DNA of 64,000 nt from Heliophilum fasciatum (lineage in GTDB: Bacteria; Bacillota; Desulfitobacteriia; Heliobacteriales; Heliobacteriaceae). The DNA is taken from contig NZ_SLXT01000014.1 of NCBI RefSeq assembly GCF_004341395.1, positions 1 through 64,000 of the forward strand, read 5' to 3'. A program made the position numbers and the translations under genes. Below are positions 43,128 through 52,750 of the stretch, in pieces. The notes below the pieces were generated by a model. That model saw only the letters and a program-made list of their open reading frames with translations, was not told the origin of the DNA and did not search any database. How positions within the stretch are numbered: the first letter of the stretch is position 1; the number at the start of each line of letters is the position of its first letter.

Positions 43128-43159
43128 GAAAAGCGTACCTGTATCAGGTACGCTTTTCT
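43128..43159 (-). terminator. Terminator overlapping the end of the desulfurase-like gene
   Basis: AGAAAAGCGTACCT and AGGTACGCTTTTCT form a 14-base stem. The stop codon of the leftward gene lies in the 4- to 5-base loop, so the stem includes its last codons. Rightward it could also end larBC. Confidence 0.85.
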
Positions 43160-44292
43160 GCTGTGATTTCGTGTAATGCTTTCGCGACTTGGTCAATTTC
43201 TTCTTCGGTCGTAAAGTAACTGGGACTGATGCGAACCGTCCCCTCCGGTAAAGTTCCAATCCGCCGGTGCGCTTGCGGGGCACAATGTAACCCGGCTCGA
43301 ACAGCAATTTGGTAAACTTGATCTAGGATAAAGCCGATCGCATTGACTTCAACACCATCAATGGTGATGGATACAACAGGTGTTCTGTTTTCTCCTGCCG
43401 GAGGTCCATAGATACGAATCGCTTTGTTTTGGTTAAGCTGATCCATTAAGCGCTGAATCAGTTCTTCTTCACGTTTCATCATAGTACGGATACCGATTTT
43501 TTCGATAAAGGCGATACCTTCCCCCAAACCGGCGATGCCTGGCGTATTCAGCGTACCGCTTTCCAGACGATCAGGATAATGCTCGGGTTGCTCTTCACGT
43601 TCGCTTTGACTTCCCGTACCGCCATAGACCAGCGGTTTCAAATGGAGATCATCACCGATGCAAAGACCACCTATCCCTTGGGGACCATATAAACCTTTAT
43701 GACCGGGAAATGCCAGAAGATCAATTCCCCAACGTTGCATATCGATGGGTAGTAGTCCGGCTGTTTGCGCAGCATCGACCATTACATACAATCCCAGTTC
43801 TTTGGCTTGCTTGGCTAATTGCTCCACGTCCTGCACGGTACCGATGACATTTGAGCCATGAGCGAAGGCCAGCAATTTGGTGTTTTTTTGGCATGCTTGC
43901 TTTACTTCTTCAGGGTGAATCCGTCCATATTGATCACCTTGTAGAAACGTCACTTCTACGCCCGTCTGTCGCAAAGCCATCAGTGGTCGAATCATAGCAT
44001 TATGTTCAATACTTGTCGTTATTACGTGATCACCTGGTTGTAGCAAGCCAAAAAGGGATATATTAATTGCTTCTGTTGCATTGTTTGTAAAAACTACGCG
44101 TAATGGATTGGGGAAATGAAATAGTCGCGCTACTTTTGTGCGTACCTCGTAAATTAAACGAGACACATCAATTCCCATGCGGTGCCCCCCCCTACCGGGG
44201 TTTGCGCCAAAGGTTTTACCAACGCGAGTTATTTCATCCCACACTTGATTGGGTTTGGGCCATGAAGTAGCTGCGTTATCTAAATATATCAA
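43144..44292 (-). CDS. Cysteine desulfurase-like class V aminotransferase
   Basis: A roughly 382-residue PLP enzyme. IYLDNAATSWPKP begins the fold. The PLP lysine is in FPGHKGLYGPQGIGG and the catalytic cysteine in GLHCAP. It fits the EF2568-type desulfurase family rather than IscS. The actual substrate is unknown. I start it at TTG 44292, which has AGGAGA 7 bases before it. A longer frame to 44361 exists but its extra residues come from translating two parS palindromes (VPRGT, FHVEH), so it is an artefact. Confidence 0.88.
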   Translation of the reverse strand: MIYLDNAATSWPKPNQVWDEITRVGKTFGANPGRGGHRMGIDVSRLIYEVRTKVARLFHFPNPLRVVFTNNATEAINISLFGLLQPGDHVITTSIEHNAMIRPLMALRQTGVEVTFLQGDQYGRIHPEEVKQACQKNTKLLAFAHGSNVIGTVQDVEQLAKQAKELGLYVMVDAAQTAGLLPIDMQRWGIDLLAFPGHKGLYGPQGIGGLCIGDDLHLKPLVYGGTGSQSEREEQPEHYPDRLESGTLNTPGIAGLGEGIAFIEKIGIRTMMKREEELIQRLMDQLNQNKAIRIYGPPAGENRTPVVSITIDGVEVNAIGFILDQVYQIAVRAGLHCAPQAHRRIGTLPEGTVRISPSYFTTEEEIDQVAKALHEITAEKRT

Positions 44293-44307
44293 TTCTATCT
44301 CTCCTGA

Positions 44308-44399
44308 TGTTCCACGTGGAACACTGCCTTTCTTTGACCTTCGATGTTCCACGTGGAACATTGCCTTTCCTTGACCTTACCGATGTTCCACGTGGAACA
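44308..44399. repeat. Three parS sites downstream of spo0J
   Basis: Three perfect 16-base palindromes TGTTCCACGTGGAACA lie at 44308, 44345 and 44384, spaced 37 and 39 bases. They sit between spo0J and the desulfurase-like gene. They match the Bacillus parS consensus TGTTTCACGTGAAACA apart from one symmetric base pair. They should nucleate Spo0J spreading. Confidence 0.95.
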
Positions 44400-44406
44400 T
44401 TGTTTG

Positions 44407-45462
44407 TTAGTATCGATTATCTTGTAGCATTAAGCTATCGATGATTCGTTGCAAATCTTCGTGGCTGTAAAAAGATATCTCGATATGGCCTTGTTGACCT
44501 TGTGATTTGATTTTTACGGCGGTTTTTAACCAAGAACGTAACCGCTCGGCCATTTCAGTCACGGCATGATCTTCTGGATTCGCTTCCAATGCCGATTGGG
44601 TTGCAGAATCAACCTTCGTTGTCTTTGGTTGTTCATCGCTGCTAAACAGAATTGTTTTTTTCGTGTGACGTATCACCGGTACTTGCTGTAGATTCGCTTG
44701 ATGATTAGCCAATGGCTCTTGGTTCGTAGAAGCCACTTGTTGCTGCGTTTCTTGAACCAATGTAACCGACTGCATAGGCTGATTCCAGCATTTAACCAAC
44801 TCTTCAGTTTGACGGACATTTAAGCCTTTATCAATGACTTCATCGGCCAGATCATTTTGATCTTGTTGATTTTGCAGTGCAAGAATCGCTTTGGCGTGGC
44901 CCATGGTCAGCACAGCATCCACAAGATATTGTTGTAATTTCACGGGCAACTGCAACAGTCGTAATGAATTGGTGATATACGAACGACTTTTTCCTACCCG
45001 GACGGCAAGTTGTTCTTGTGTTAAATGAAAGTCATTTAATAAAGAACGAAAAGCCAGTGCTTCTTCTAAGGGATTAAGATCGCGCCGTTGAATATTTTCA
45101 ATTAACGAAATCTCTGCCGTTTTTTGATCGTCCCAATCACGTACAACTACCGGTACACTTTCGAGCCCTGCTAAATGACTGGCCCGCCAACGCCGTTCGC
45201 CAACAACTAACTGAAAGCGATTTTGATCAATCGGCCGTACTACAAGGGGTTGGATAATACCATGCTCTTGAATCGACTTGGACAATTCTTCGAGAGCTTC
45301 TTGATCAAAATGTTTACGCGGTTGATCTGGATTCGGTTCAATGGAAGACAGTGGAACAATGCGAAGTTTCTTAGAATCATCTTCTTTGTTCTCCGGTCTT
45401 GTTTCTTCAGGGATCAGTGCTTGCAATCCTTTGCCTAACCCACGATGGCTCTTAGTAGCCAC
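44407..45462 (-). CDS. spo0J: Chromosome partitioning protein ParB/Spo0J
   Basis: A 351-residue CTP-dependent DNA clamp. The CTPase domain has QEHGIIQPLVVRP and the motif GERRWRA; the helix-turn-helix is TQEQLAVRVGKSRSYITNSL (about residues 148-167). A Gln/Thr-rich linker (about 220-300) is longer than in B. subtilis, and a C-terminal dimerisation domain ends with LQRIIDSLMLQDNRY. It overlaps soj by 11 bases. Eight parS sites flank the operon. Confidence 0.97.
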   Translation of the reverse strand: MATKSHRGLGKGLQALIPEETRPENKEDDSKKLRIVPLSSIEPNPDQPRKHFDQEALEELSKSIQEHGIIQPLVVRPIDQNRFQLVVGERRWRASHLAGLESVPVVVRDWDDQKTAEISLIENIQRRDLNPLEEALAFRSLLNDFHLTQEQLAVRVGKSRSYITNSLRLLQLPVKLQQYLVDAVLTMGHAKAILALQNQQDQNDLADEVIDKGLNVRQTEELVKCWNQPMQSVTLVQETQQQVASTNQEPLANHQANLQQVPVIRHTKKTILFSSDEQPKTTKVDSATQSALEANPEDHAVTEMAERLRSWLKTAVKIKSQGQQGHIEISFYSHEDLQRIIDSLMLQDNRY

Positions 45463-46228
45463 GTTCAGTCACTTCCTTTGCCAATTGTCGATAGACTTCT
45501 GCACCTCGGGAGCGAGTGTCATAAAGAATAATCGGTTGGCCATGACTGGGCGCTTCTGATAGACGTATGTTACGAGGAATTACCGTAGAAAAAACCTTAT
45601 CGTTAAAATATTTTTTTACCTCTTCTGAAACTTGCGATGATAAATTGGTTCGAACGTCAAACATCGTAAGCAATACACCTAAGATGGATAATTCCGCATT
45701 GAGATGGCGCTGAACTAATTTGATCGTATTCATCAATTGTCCTAGGCCTTCCAATGCATAATATTCACACTGAATGGGAATTAATAAGAGGTCAGCTGCT
45801 GTTAGTGAGTTTAAAGTTAATAGTCCGAGCGATGGAGGACAATCGATAATGATATAATCATAACGATCAACAATCGATTCCAGCGCACGCTTTAACTTTA
45901 ATTCCCGTGAGATTTCAGCAACAAGTTCGATTTCTGCCCCAGCCAATTGTATCGTCGATGGAGCGATATCTAATCCCTTGATTTGGGTAGATACAATCAC
46001 TGAGCGCATCGGAGCAGAATTGATTAAGACATCGTAAATGCAACATGTCAACGATAGTTTATCAACGCCGAGGCCACTGGAGGCGTTTCCTTGCGGATCC
46101 ATATCGACTAGCAACACTTTTTTTCCTACCTCGGCCAAACATGCGCTAAGATTCACAGCCGTTGTAGTTTTGGCAACCCCGCCTTTTTGATTGGCAATTG
46201 CAATAATCTGTCCGATGATAATCACCAC
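45452..46228 (-). CDS. soj: Chromosome partitioning ATPase ParA/Soj
   Basis: A 258-residue deviant-Walker ATPase. Walker A is KGGVAKTTT (with Ala in place of the more common Gly), followed by VDMDPQGNASSGLG and YIIIDCPPSLGLLTLN. It binds DNA as an ATP dimer and is stimulated by Spo0J; in Bacillus it also regulates DnaA. The start is uncertain: tandem GTG codons at 46228 and 46225 precede IIIGQIIAIANQ. Confidence 0.96.
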   Translation of the reverse strand: MVIIIGQIIAIANQKGGVAKTTTAVNLSACLAEVGKKVLLVDMDPQGNASSGLGVDKLSLTCCIYDVLINSAPMRSVIVSTQIKGLDIAPSTIQLAGAEIELVAEISRELKLKRALESIVDRYDYIIIDCPPSLGLLTLNSLTAADLLLIPIQCEYYALEGLGQLMNTIKLVQRHLNAELSILGVLLTMFDVRTNLSSQVSEEVKKYFNDKVFSTVIPRNIRLSEAPSHGQPIILYDTRSRGAEVYRQLAKEVTERGY

Positions 46229-46411
46229 CTAATTTCCGAAAATTTAATGTACCTCCGGTACATCGCTTTAATAGTATCGATTATACATGACCATTTCGCG
46301 ATATTGGCAAAAAATCGATCATTACTTTTTCAATTCAACGTGACAAAACAGAGTCCTCCCTGCTCATAGGGAGTATCGATTTTAAAAATTTCCCACCATG
46401 CCGTAAAAGGC

Positions 46412-46444
46412 AAAAAAACAGGGTGAATTTCGATTTCACCCTGT
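46412..46444 (-). terminator. Intrinsic terminator upstream of soj
   Basis: ACAGGGTGAA and TTTCACCCTGT pair almost perfectly, with a run of seven T on the leftward strand. It ends the rsmG transcript before soj. The remaining bases (46229-46556) show no gene. Confidence 0.88.
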
Positions 46445-46556
46445 CCAAAGGTAATCACCTTGACTCTTTTTTTTCCTAGCCTTAAAAACGATTCTACGCC
46501 GCCTAATTTTCCTCCAATATTTCAAAAACCAAGACGTACATAAAATTACATATCAA

Positions 46557-46728
46557 TGTTCCACGTGGAACATTGTCTTTCCCTGACTTTCTTGATGTTC
46601 CACGTGGAACATTGCCTTTCTCTGACTTTCTTGATGTTCCACGTGGAACATTGCCTTTCTCTGACTTTCTTGATGTTCCACGTGGAACATTGCCTTTCCT
46701 TGACCTTCTTGATGTTCCACGTGGAACA
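46557..46728. repeat. Array of five parS sites at 39-base intervals
   Basis: Five perfect TGTTCCACGTGGAACA palindromes lie at 46557, 46596, 46635, 46674 and 46713, exactly 39 bases apart. The 23-base spacers are also nearly identical (TTGCCTTTCTCTGACTTTCT-type), so the unit has been duplicated in tandem. The last site ends 3 bases before the rsmG stop codon. It is a Spo0J loading platform 7-8 kb from dnaA. Confidence 0.96.
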
Positions 46729-46731
46729 TTT

Positions 46732-47523
46732 TTAAAGAGGTTGCTTGGCCGGAATACCGGGCTTACGGGGATAAAGCGATGGCGTGGTTTTGATCTTCTG
46801 TAAGATAATCATCGTTCGTTGATCGCCCGACAGCGGCAACGATAACGTATGAACGGCTACTAATTTTGCACCTAACAATGCGATCGAACGTTCGGCCTCG
46901 AGAAGTTCACTTTCTCCATCTGGCCCTTTGAAAGCGACGAACATTCCGCCAGTCTTGAGAAGGGGAAGGCAATACTCATTTAAGACAGACATACGCGCTA
47001 CAGCTCGGGAAAGTACGAGATTATATTTCGCTCGGTGCTTTTCTTGTTGCCCGATTTCTTCGGCACGGCCACTATATACAGATACATTCGCTAAACCCAG
47101 TTGATCCTTCACATCCGTAAGAAAGCGACACCGTTTTTGTAAGGAATCCATTAAACTGACGTGCCATTGAGGACGAACGATCGCCAGTGGCAACCCCGGA
47201 AAGCCGGCACCGGTTCCCATATCGGCTACAGACAATTGATCGGTATTGATCAATTCGTTAATCGCTTTATTAAGCGGTAAGGTAAGCAAACTTAATGAAT
47301 CGGCGATGTGTTTTTCAGCTACACCAGCCGGATCAGTGATGGCCGTCAGGTTCATGACGCCATTGATTTGCAGCATCTGTTGAATGTAGTGCTGTACTTG
47401 ATCTTTTTGTTGATCTGTTAATGCTAACGACCAAGCACCAAGGCTTTGGGTAAGTACAGAATGAAACTGTGTCCATTCTTCGTTGGTCCAAGCAGTTTTT
47501 TTGGCCGCTTTTTCTTTATCCAA
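46732..47523 (-). CDS. rsmG: 16S rRNA 7-methylguanosine methyltransferase RsmG
   Basis: A 263-residue SAM-dependent enzyme methylating G527 of 16S rRNA. The SAM-binding motif VADMGTGAGFPGLPLAI and the later RAEEI and SRAVARM segments are characteristic. It is the last gene of mnmE-mnmG-rsmG, 14 bases below mnmG. The N-terminal 25 residues are polar and variable. The gene directly abuts the parS array. Confidence 0.97.
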   Translation of the reverse strand: MDKEKAAKKTAWTNEEWTQFHSVLTQSLGAWSLALTDQQKDQVQHYIQQMLQINGVMNLTAITDPAGVAEKHIADSLSLLTLPLNKAINELINTDQLSVADMGTGAGFPGLPLAIVRPQWHVSLMDSLQKRCRFLTDVKDQLGLANVSVYSGRAEEIGQQEKHRAKYNLVLSRAVARMSVLNEYCLPLLKTGGMFVAFKGPDGESELLEAERSIALLGAKLVAVHTLSLPLSGDQRTMIILQKIKTTPSLYPRKPGIPAKQPL

Positions 47524-47537
47524 TTCAAAAGCCTCCT

Positions 47538-49445
47538 TTACCGCTGCCGTCGCCGTTGTTCCAGATAAACAAGCAACACATTGATATCAGCCGGATTAAC
47601 ACCGGAGATACGTGTGGCTTGTCCGATCGAAGTGGGTTTACGGTCCGCTAATTTTTGTCTTGCCTCAGCCGATAATCCCACCACATCATGATAATTGAGA
47701 TCAGGCGGTAAGCGCTTTGTTTCTAATTTATTAAAACGCTCTACCTGCTGGGCTTGCTTTTGCAAGTATCCTTCGAACTTCGCCATAATCTCAATTTGTT
47801 CGGCCACTTCCTGATCAATTTCCTCCGAAACGGAGCCGTCATCCGCGTTGTATAGCGATTGAAAAATGGGCAACAGCTCAGCATAAGTTAACTCCGGCCG
47901 GCGCAATAAGTCAAAAAGTGAAACACCTCGTGTTAAGGATGCTGTCGACTTGGCTTTAAGCAGTTCGTTCAACGGTTGATGAGCCGATGTAGCGACTGTT
48001 TTTTGCCAGCGATTTCTCAACTCATCAATCATCGCTAACTTTGTACGTAAGCGTTGCATCCGCTGTTCATCAACTAAACCAATACGATGGCCGATTTCCG
48101 TTAACCGTTGATCGGCGTTATCCTGACGAAGCAATAAGCGGTACTCCGCGCGGGACGTCAACATCCGGTAGGGATCCATAACACCTTTCGTCACCAAGTC
48201 ATCGATCAATACACCGATATAGGCTTCCGAACGTTTGAGGATCAGTGGTTCCCGGTTGGTCACCGCTAACGCCGCATTGATACCGGCCATCAACCCTTGC
48301 GCCGCTGCTTCCTCATAACCGGATGTACCGTTGATTTGCCCGGCACAAAAAAGCCCCTTAAGTTGACCATGTTCCAACGAGAGCAGCAACTGTGTAGGGT
48401 CAACATAATCATACTCAATCGCATAAGCAGGTCGGATGATCTTTACCTTTTCCAATCCCACAATGGAACGAAGCATTGCCAATTGCACATCTTCCGGTAA
48501 TGAAGTGGACATTCCTTGAATGTACATTTCATGCGATCCGTCACCTTCAGGCTCGATAAACACTTGATGGGCTTCCTTATCAGCAAAGCGCACCACTTTA
48601 TCTTCGATAGAAGGGCAATAGCGAGGACCGGTCCCTTCGATCACACCGGAATACAAAGGAGACCGATGCAGATTATTACGGATAATCTCATGGGTCTCTT
48701 TAGTCGTATAGGCTAACCAGCAAGAGATCTGCCGCCGTTGTTGATGGGGCGATAAAAACGAAAACCGTAACGGGACATCATCACCGGGTTGCTCAATCAA
48801 TTTCGAAAAATCAATCGTCCGTCCGTCAATGCGCGCCGGTGTGCCTGTTTTGAACCGTCCCATTTTCACACCGGCTTTTTGTAACGAAGCACTTAGCTCC
48901 ATCGAAGGAAAATAACCGTTCGGCCCGCCGGCATAAGCCAAATCACCGATAATCACCCGTCCACGCAAGTAGGTACCAGTCGTGACGATCACCGCCGGTG
49001 CCGTAAAGACAGCGCCCGTTTGTAACCGCACACCGGTGACACGGTGATCGTCAAACAAGATGTCCTCGACCATGCCTTGCCGGACGTCAAGGCGATCTTG
49101 ATTCTCCAGGATACCGGTCATGTACCGCTGATAAGCTTTTTTATCAGCCTGCGCCCGTAACGCATGCACTGCCGGGCCTTTGCCTGTATTAAGCATACGG
49201 ATTTGAATCGCCGTCGCATCAGCCGCTTTGCCCATCTCACCACCCAAGGCATCCACTTCCCGTACCAAATGACCTTTGGCCGGTCCGCCAATGGAAGGAT
49301 TACAAGGCATCAAAGCGACATTGTCCCAACTGATGGTAATGATTAAGGTCCGGCAACCCATACGGGCCGCAGCTAAGGCGGCTTCACAACCAGCATGACC
49401 GGCACCGATGACAATCACATCATAGTTACCCGCATTGAAATTCAT
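47538..49445 (-). CDS. mnmG: tRNA uridine-5-carboxymethylaminomethyl enzyme MnmG
   Basis: A 635-residue FAD enzyme modifying U34 of tRNA together with MnmE. The dinucleotide motif [19 protein letters not shown] lies at 11-29. [20 protein letters not shown] and the C-terminal [16 protein letters not shown] are conserved. Length is standard. It is 24 bases downstream of mnmE. Confidence 0.98.
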   Translation of the reverse strand: MNFNAGNYDVIVIGAGHAGCEAALAAARMGCRTLIITISWDNVALMPCNPSIGGPAKGHLVREVDALGGEMGKAADATAIQIRMLNTGKGPAVHALRAQADKKAYQRYMTGILENQDRLDVRQGMVEDILFDDHRVTGVRLQTGAVFTAPAVIVTTGTYLRGRVIIGDLAYAGGPNGYFPSMELSASLQKAGVKMGRFKTGTPARIDGRTIDFSKLIEQPGDDVPLRFSFLSPHQQRRQISCWLAYTTKETHEIIRNNLHRSPLYSGVIEGTGPRYCPSIEDKVVRFADKEAHQVFIEPEGDGSHEMYIQGMSTSLPEDVQLAMLRSIVGLEKVKIIRPAYAIEYDYVDPTQLLLSLEHGQLKGLFCAGQINGTSGYEEAAAQGLMAGINAALAVTNREPLILKRSEAYIGVLIDDLVTKGVMDPYRMLTSRAEYRLLLRQDNADQRLTEIGHRIGLVDEQRMQRLRTKLAMIDELRNRWQKTVATSAHQPLNELLKAKSTASLTRGVSLFDLLRRPELTYAELLPIFQSLYNADDGSVSEEIDQEVAEQIEIMAKFEGYLQKQAQQVERFNKLETKRLPPDLNYHDVVGLSAEARQKLADRKPTSIGQATRISGVNPADINVLLVYLEQRRRQR

Positions 49446-49469
49446 CGTATAAACTCCTATCCAGCTACG

Positions 49470-50864
49470 TCACTTACCAATACAAAAAGAAGCAAAGATC
49501 TGATCCAGCAAATCAGTCGAAGCCGTTTCACCGGTAATCTCGCCTAATACCTCCCAGGCACCACGCAGATCGATGGTGATAAAATCAGGTGCCGTTCCTT
49601 GACGAAAATCGCGTTCTGCTTGCGCAAGAAAATCCTGTGCTTTCACTAACGAATCTCGATGACGTAACCGCGTGATCCACAGATCGCGCTCCACCATCGC
49701 CGTATCTTCATTCAATGCAAAGACCCGCCGACGAAGCACCTCGGCCAGTTGATCGAGTCCCCAACCAGTACGTGCTGACAGAGGCACAATATCCGCTTGC
49801 GGAACGAGATCACGAAGACGCTGCTCATCGTCATAATGATCAACCAGATCAAATTTATTAAGCAAAACGACCATAGGCCGCTCACCAAAGGATTCAATCA
49901 GGCTTCTTTCTTCCGGAAGTAAGGGTCTCGAAGCATCGAGTACCAGCAAGACAAGATCGGAGTTGGCCAGATACTGCTGGGTTTTTTCTACGCCGATTTG
50001 TTCGATCGGATCATCGGTTTCACGTAAACCGGCCGTATCGACCAAACGCAAAGGAATTCCTTGCAAGTCAATAAACTCCTCAATCGCGTCACGGGTTGTG
50101 CCGGGAATATCAGTAACAATCGCTCGTTGTTCATTTAATAACGCGTTAAGCAAACTTGATTTTCCCACATTCGGAAGACCGGCGATCACCGTTTTCCAAC
50201 CTTCCCGTAACACCTGGCCCGTATCAGCGCGGCGAATGAGCTCAACCAATTCTTTGCGCACCGCAGCTAATTCGGTGATCGTCTGGGCAATGTCCAAATC
50301 AGGCAGATCTTCTTCGGGAAAATCGATCATTGCTTCCAAATGAGCCATGATTGGCAGCAGGCGAGCCCGTAGTGCCGTAATCCGTTCTGATAGCTTCCCC
50401 CGAAGTTGTCCAACAGCTACTGCTAATCCATCCTTGGTCTTGGCATTGATCACATCCAGCACTGCTTCCGCCTGCGCCAGATCAAGCCGTCCACCAAGAA
50501 AAGCCCGTCGGGTAAACTCACCGGGCTCGGCTGGGCGAGCACCGCAAGCCAGCACCAGGGCCATCACTTCCCGAACCGCTACTGAACCGCCATGGCAGTG
50601 AAATTCGGCCACATCTTCCGTGGTATACGTTCGCGGCCCTTTCATCCATGCCAATAAAATTTCATCGATCACTTGTCCGTCGCTGGGACGTATAACCCCC
50701 CCAAGATGAAGTGTGTGACTTGCCCATGTATCCGGTGTTCCTGCATAGCGTGGCCGAAAAATTTGTGAAACGATCAATCGCACATCGGGACCACTTATGC
50801 GAACGATGCCGATACCACCGGCCCCTAAGGCAGTGGCAATAGCAACAATCGTATCATTGTACAA
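49470..50864 (-). CDS. mnmE: tRNA modification GTPase MnmE
   Basis: About 464 residues. The N-terminal folate-binding domain has GIGIVRISG; the G domain has G1 [10 protein letters not shown]3 DTAGLRE and G4 NKFD; the catalytic C-terminal FCIGK ends the protein. It forms a heterotetramer with MnmG. I place the start at TTG 50864, 8 bases after AAGGAG; GTG 50873 is an alternative. Confidence 0.97.
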   Translation of the reverse strand: MYNDTIVAIATALGAGGIGIVRISGPDVRLIVSQIFRPRYAGTPDTWASHTLHLGGVIRPSDGQVIDEILLAWMKGPRTYTTEDVAEFHCHGGSVAVREVMALVLACGARPAEPGEFTRRAFLGGRLDLAQAEAVLDVINAKTKDGLAVAVGQLRGKLSERITALRARLLPIMAHLEAMIDFPEEDLPDLDIAQTITELAAVRKELVELIRRADTGQVLREGWKTVIAGLPNVGKSSLLNALLNEQRAIVTDIPGTTRDAIEEFIDLQGIPLRLVDTAGLRETDDPIEQIGVEKTQQYLANSDLVLLVLDASRPLLPEERSLIESFGERPMVVLLNKFDLVDHYDDEQRLRDLVPQADIVPLSARTGWGLDQLAEVLRRRVFALNEDTAMVERDLWITRLRHRDSLVKAQDFLAQAERDFRQGTAPDFITIDLRGAWEVLGEITGETASTDLLDQIFASFCIGK

Positions 50865-50912
50865 GCCATTCACTCCTTACTTTTTCAACGTCCTCAAGAA
50901 AAACGTAGATAG

Positions 50913-50938
50913 GAAAAAAAGCGCCGAAGCGCTTTTTG
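50913..50938 (-). terminator. Intrinsic terminator of the rpmH-jag gene series
   Basis: AAAAAGCGC and GCGCTTTTT pair perfectly around CGAA, with more T residues on the leftward strand. It separates jag from mnmE. Confidence 0.9.
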
Positions 50939-50981
50939 ATCAATTCATATATTTCCCCAATGGTTACCCATTCGTATGACA

Positions 50982-51992
50982 CTAATCGTTATCTTGAGGT
51001 TCTTCTTTATCGCTTTCCTTGGCTGCTACCGTACTTAATGGAGTAGCACCTCGTGAAATTTTGGTATTCCCACTGAATGGGCGAGGCATACGATAATCAC
51101 GTTTATTCGCTCCGGGACGCAGATTACCGTAATTACCAAATTGACGAGTTGATTCTTTTTCTTCCTTTTGATTGCCATCGATTTCTGTTTGATCCGGGCG
51201 ACCATCGTGACGATCGGATGAGCGATTGGCCCATTGATGATCGCCGGTGGTTTTGATCTTTTCATCAGAAAAAGACTTACGTCCACCGGTGCGGGTTGCT
51301 CCGCGATCGGACTTCAAATTGGTTTTCATTGCATCCGAATCATTACTGCGCATACGACGAGCCGGATTTTTCGGAATGATGACAACCTTACGAAAAGGAT
51401 CTTCCCCCTCCGAATGGGTGGAAATACGATCATCCTCTTGTAATGTCGTATGAATGATGCGCCGTTCCTGCGGACTCATCGGTTCCAACACAACTCGAGT
51501 GCCTGTACGCTTGGCTTTATCGGCCAAACGCTTGGCTAACCGCACCAGTGTTTCCTCACGGCGCTGGCGATAATTTTCCACATCCAAGACAATCCGCACA
51601 TGACCATCTAATGCTCGATTGACCACCAAGTTCGTCAAATATTGCAATGCATCTAACGTATCGCCGCGACGGCCGATCAAAATCCCCAGATCATCACCGA
51701 CAAACTGAATCAACAGATTTTTATCGCGCCATTCCGTCTGGATCTCCGCCGTAACGTCCATCCTTTGAAAAACATCACGCAAAAAACGTACTGCATCCCG
51801 TACGGCATCCGGTTTTACCGTGACAAGCACTCGAGCAGGACGTCCGCCGATAAAACCTAGAAAACCTTTCGAAGCTTCTTCAATAACTTGAACCTCTACA
51901 TCATTTTGCTCAACTTGAAGTTCATCGAGAGCAGCACGAAGTGCTTCCTCAACTGTTCGAGCTGTTTTTTCGATGCTGATAGGTTGGATCAT
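50982..51992 (-). CDS. jag: RNA-binding protein Jag (KhpB/SpoIIIJ-associated) with long tail
   Basis: A 336-residue protein. The N-terminal Jag domain (ARTVEEALRAALDELQVEQN) is followed by a KH domain (GDDLGILIGRRGDTLDALQ) and an R3H domain (about residues 150-205, MSPQERRIIHTTLQEDDRIS). After residue 210 comes a disordered, charged Asn/Arg/Lys/Asp tail of about 125 residues that B. subtilis Jag lacks. KhpB proteins bind RNA and affect cell-wall synthesis. It overlaps yidC by 4 bases. Confidence 0.93.
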   Translation of the reverse strand: MIQPISIEKTARTVEEALRAALDELQVEQNDVEVQVIEEASKGFLGFIGGRPARVLVTVKPDAVRDAVRFLRDVFQRMDVTAEIQTEWRDKNLLIQFVGDDLGILIGRRGDTLDALQYLTNLVVNRALDGHVRIVLDVENYRQRREETLVRLAKRLADKAKRTGTRVVLEPMSPQERRIIHTTLQEDDRISTHSEGEDPFRKVVIIPKNPARRMRSNDSDAMKTNLKSDRGATRTGGRKSFSDEKIKTTGDHQWANRSSDRHDGRPDQTEIDGNQKEEKESTRQFGNYGNLRPGANKRDYRMPRPFSGNTKISRGATPLSTVAAKESDKEEPQDND

Positions 51993-52669
51993 CCGGCCGC
52001 TTTCTCTCCCTTCTGGATTTTAAAGCTCCGATTGATGAAGAGTTGTTGGACTATACCGGCTGTGTTAAACGTCACCCAGTATAACGCCAGTCCTGCAGCA
52101 AAGTTCATGGCCATGTAGCCGATAATAAAGGGCATAAAATAAGTCATTAACTTTTGCGTTTGTTCCGCTTGGGCATTGGATCCGGATGAAGGTGTTGTTG
52201 ATACTTTCATCTGGATATAGGTGGTTACCCCCGCTAATACCGGCAAAATGTGTGCCGGATCGGGATCTGATAAATTCAATAGCCAAATAAAACCGGCATG
52301 TTCCGGTACGGTGTACTGCAAATGCATCAAAGCGTTGTAAAAAGCAATCAAAATCGGAAACTGAAGAAGCAAGGGTAAGCAACCGCTCAGTGGATTGATC
52401 CCATGCTCCTTATAGAGTTCCATCATCATTTCTTGTTGTTTTTGCGGATCTTTCTTATAGCGCTCTTGCAATGCTTTTTGTTTGGGTGCCAGCTCGGCCA
52501 TCGCCCGCATGGACTTCATTTGTTTTGCCGTCAAGGGATATAAGGCTATCTTAACGACAATGGTAATAAGGATAATCGCCAGCGCATAGCTTGGCACACC
52601 CATGCTCACCGTAAGTGTATAAAACCACTCAATGAGCTTTGTAAATCCACCAACGAACTGATCCCACAA
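51989..52669 (-). CDS. yidC: Membrane insertase YidC/SpoIIIJ
   Basis: A short 226-residue insertase with five membrane helices and no cleavable lipoprotein signal, as in many Clostridia. The conserved charged groove residue in helix 1/2 is lysine (IVVKIALYPLTAKQ) where Bacillus has arginine. FPILIAFYNALMHL and the C-terminal GLALYWVTFNTAGIVQQ are conserved. It inserts membrane proteins, and in Bacillus SpoIIIJ is needed for forespore sigma-G activity. Confidence 0.96.
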   Translation of the reverse strand: MWDQFVGGFTKLIEWFYTLTVSMGVPSYALAIILITIVVKIALYPLTAKQMKSMRAMAELAPKQKALQERYKKDPQKQQEMMMELYKEHGINPLSGCLPLLLQFPILIAFYNALMHLQYTVPEHAGFIWLLNLSDPDPAHILPVLAGVTTYIQMKVSTTPSSGSNAQAEQTQKLMTYFMPFIIGYMAMNFAAGLALYWVTFNTAGIVQQLFINRSFKIQKGEKAAG

Positions 52670-52750
52670 GGTTGAGCAGTCCTCCTTCAGCGTGATCCCT
52701 TATGTATTTCATGCCATTGCCCCTTAGCCTATGGGACCGGAAAAGCATGC

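Noticed and set aside
43000-43140. Possible tRNA or small RNA in the larC-desulfurase gap
   Set aside because: No cloverleaf or known RNA motif; only the terminator hairpin at its right edge. I saw no tRNA or rRNA gene anywhere in the window.
46557-46728. CRISPR-like regular array
   Set aside because: Repeat period is 39 bases but the spacers are nearly identical and the repeat is a perfect palindrome matching parS; no cas genes are present.
46573-46803. Repetitive open frame with repeated VPRGT-L units
   Set aside because: It is the translation of the parS palindromes and their conserved spacers; it has no ribosome-binding site and runs antisense into rsmG.
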